This document shows, piece by piece, positions 6,615-7,263 of a DNA stretch of 7,263 nucleotides. Both the position numbers and the translations under genes were made by a program. The stretch comes from an uncultured Oscillospiraceae bacterium (GTDB lineage: Bacteria; Bacillota; Clostridia; Oscillospirales; Acutalibacteraceae). The notes under the pieces are model-generated. The model was given only the letters and a program-made list of their open reading frames with translations. It was not told the origin of the DNA and did no database searches. Position 1 is the stretch's first letter. Each line of letters starts with the position of its first letter. The DNA is taken from the NCBI GenBank assembly GCA_902462665.1, contig CABQCM010000063.1:1-7263 (forward strand), in the 5' to 3' direction.

Positions 6615-6643
6615 TTGATATTGTATTTGGAGCGGATTACAAT
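6615..6643 (+). promoter_or_regulatory. Sigma-A promoter of ctsR
   Basis: TTGATA (6615-6620) and TACAAT (6638-6643) are separated by exactly 17 bp, each matching five of six consensus positions. Transcription should start near 6650 and give a leader of about 150 nt before ctsR. CtsR operators lie on both sides, so the promoter is expected to be repressed by its own product and released by heat or protein stress. Confidence 0.8.
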
Positions 6644-6656
6644 AAGAATTGCAAAA

Positions 6657-6679
6657 GGTCAAAGAAAGACAAAGTCAAA
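6657..6679 (+). promoter_or_regulatory. Downstream CtsR operator, direct heptads
   Basis: GGTCAAA-GAA-AGACAAA (6657-6673) matches the CtsR consensus RGTCAAA-NAN-RGTCAAA with one mismatch. A further perfect heptad, AGTCAAA, lies at 6673-6679 and shares one base with the second. The site covers roughly +7 to +30 of the transcript, where a bound dimer would block initiation or early elongation. Confidence 0.8.
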
Positions 6680-6762
6680 CAACTGCTTTGATGCCGCCCC
6701 GAGCCCCCTTTCGCGGGATTTTAAACAAGTGGCAAGCTTTTTGCTCATCCGGAGACAACAGG

Positions 6763-6776
6763 GCCGCCGAGGCGGC
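6763..6776 (+). other. GC-rich hairpin in the ctsR leader
   Basis: GCCGCC (6763-6768) is complementary to GGCGGC (6771-6776). The realistic fold has a 5-bp stem with a CGAG loop, ending 8 nt before the Shine-Dalgarno AGGAAAGG (6785-6792). An earlier GCCGCC at 6693-6698 could pair with the same GGCGGC, so two alternative leader folds are possible. It is not followed by a T run and is not a terminator. Confidence 0.4.
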
Positions 6777-6801
6777 TTTATATCAGGAAAGGTTGGTTGG
6801 T

Positions 6802-7254
6802 ATGAGAATCAGCGATTTGGTTTCGCAGCGTATTTTGGAGCTGCTGCAGGCTTCGGAGGACGGCATTGCCGAAATCTGCCGCAACGATTTGGCGGAGCAG
6901 ATTGGCTGTGTGCCCAGCCAGATCAATTATGTGCTGACCTCGCGTTTTACCCCCGAGCAGGGCTATCTGGTCGAGAGCCGCCGGGGCGGCGGGGGCTACA
7001 TTCGTATTACTCGGGTACGCATCGACCGTTCTTCCGCCCTGATGCACCTGATCAATACCATTGGCGATAGCTTAGATTGCAATACCGGGCGCATTATTTT
7101 GGATAATCTATACCATCAGCAGATGCTGTCGCCCCAGGCGCATTCGCTCATGCGAGCGGCGATGGACGACAAATGCTACCGTCAGGCTGGCCAGCCGGTG
7201 CGCGATTCGGTGCGCGCCGCGGTGTTAAAGCAGATGCTTTTGACCATAATATAA
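6802..7254 (+). CDS. ctsR: CtsR, transcriptional repressor of class III stress genes
   Basis: The product is 150 residues, close to the usual 150-155 of the family. CtsR is a dimeric repressor of clp chaperone and protease genes that senses heat and is inactivated under protein stress. The winged helix-turn-helix includes CVPSQINYV (residues 36-44) and the wing RRGGGGY (60-66). In Bacillus subtilis this glycine loop is the thermosensor, and the Arg just before it is phosphorylated by McsB. Both are intact here. The C-terminal part (about 75-150) is the helical domain contacted by ClpC or McsB. The start at 6802 is chosen because AGGAAAGG (6785-6792) precedes it and homology begins there. An in-frame extension upstream would run through the operator and lacks a ribosome site. 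AGGGAAG at 7257-7263 is probably the ribosome binding site of the next gene, usually mcsA. Confidence 0.95.
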   Translation: MRISDLVSQRILELLQASEDGIAEICRNDLAEQIGCVPSQINYVLTSRFTPEQGYLVESRRGGGGYIRITRVRIDRSSALMHLINTIGDSLDCNTGRIILDNLYHQQMLSPQAHSLMRAAMDDKCYRQAGQPVRDSVRAAVLKQMLLTII

Positions 7255-7263
7255 ATAGGGAAG

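Noticed and set aside
6649..6801. Upstream extension of CtsR to a 201-residue protein
   Set aside because: It would begin at about the transcript start inside the operator with no ribosome site, and CtsR homology starts at 6802.

Overview
The window looks like a chromosome segment from a moderately GC-rich gut or rumen member of the Clostridia, probably of the Oscillospiraceae/Ruminococcaceae type. Three things suggest this: a very large secreted protein ending in a type I dockerin, the Firmicutes stress repressor CtsR with its own operators, and strong AGGAGG-type ribosome binding sites. The genus cannot be read from the sequence.

Layout. Bases 1-263 hold one copy of a folded, diverged repeat element. 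A sigma-A-like promoter (391-419) and a leader of about 240 nt with a terminator-like hairpin lead into a 1636-residue secreted protein (670-5580). It is built of alternating beta-sandwich-type modules, three helical repeats and a C-terminal dockerin, and it ends at a strong intrinsic terminator (5640-5683). Bases about 5686-5935 hold the second copy of the folded element, in inverted orientation, so the two copies bracket the dockerin gene. Next, on the minus strand, is a compact single-gene unit (6259 down to 5984) with promoter-like sequence, a near-perfect Shine-Dalgarno, a 51-codon Cys/Gly/Asn-rich membrane-anchored peptide and its own terminator. After a gene-free stretch of about 330 nt comes ctsR on the plus strand (6802-7254). 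Its sigma-A promoter is bracketed by mirror-image CtsR heptad operators. The window ends at a Shine-Dalgarno-like sequence just after ctsR, where mcsA usually follows.

How the parts relate. The dockerin protein is probably an extracellular component held by a cohesin scaffold. It has a signal peptide, no membrane anchor or sortase signal, and no catalytic domain that I recognise. ctsR starts what is normally the ctsR-mcsA-mcsB-clpC heat-shock operon and appears autoregulated. The tiny Cys-rich peptide is independent of both neighbours. Its CGCGC blocks make it the least explained gene here.

The main unexplained item is the pair of roughly 235-nt elements. They align in inverted orientation in several blocks, share a stem architecture and show compensatory base changes in at least four helices. 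That points to a structured RNA or a structured mobile repeat of a family I do not recognise.
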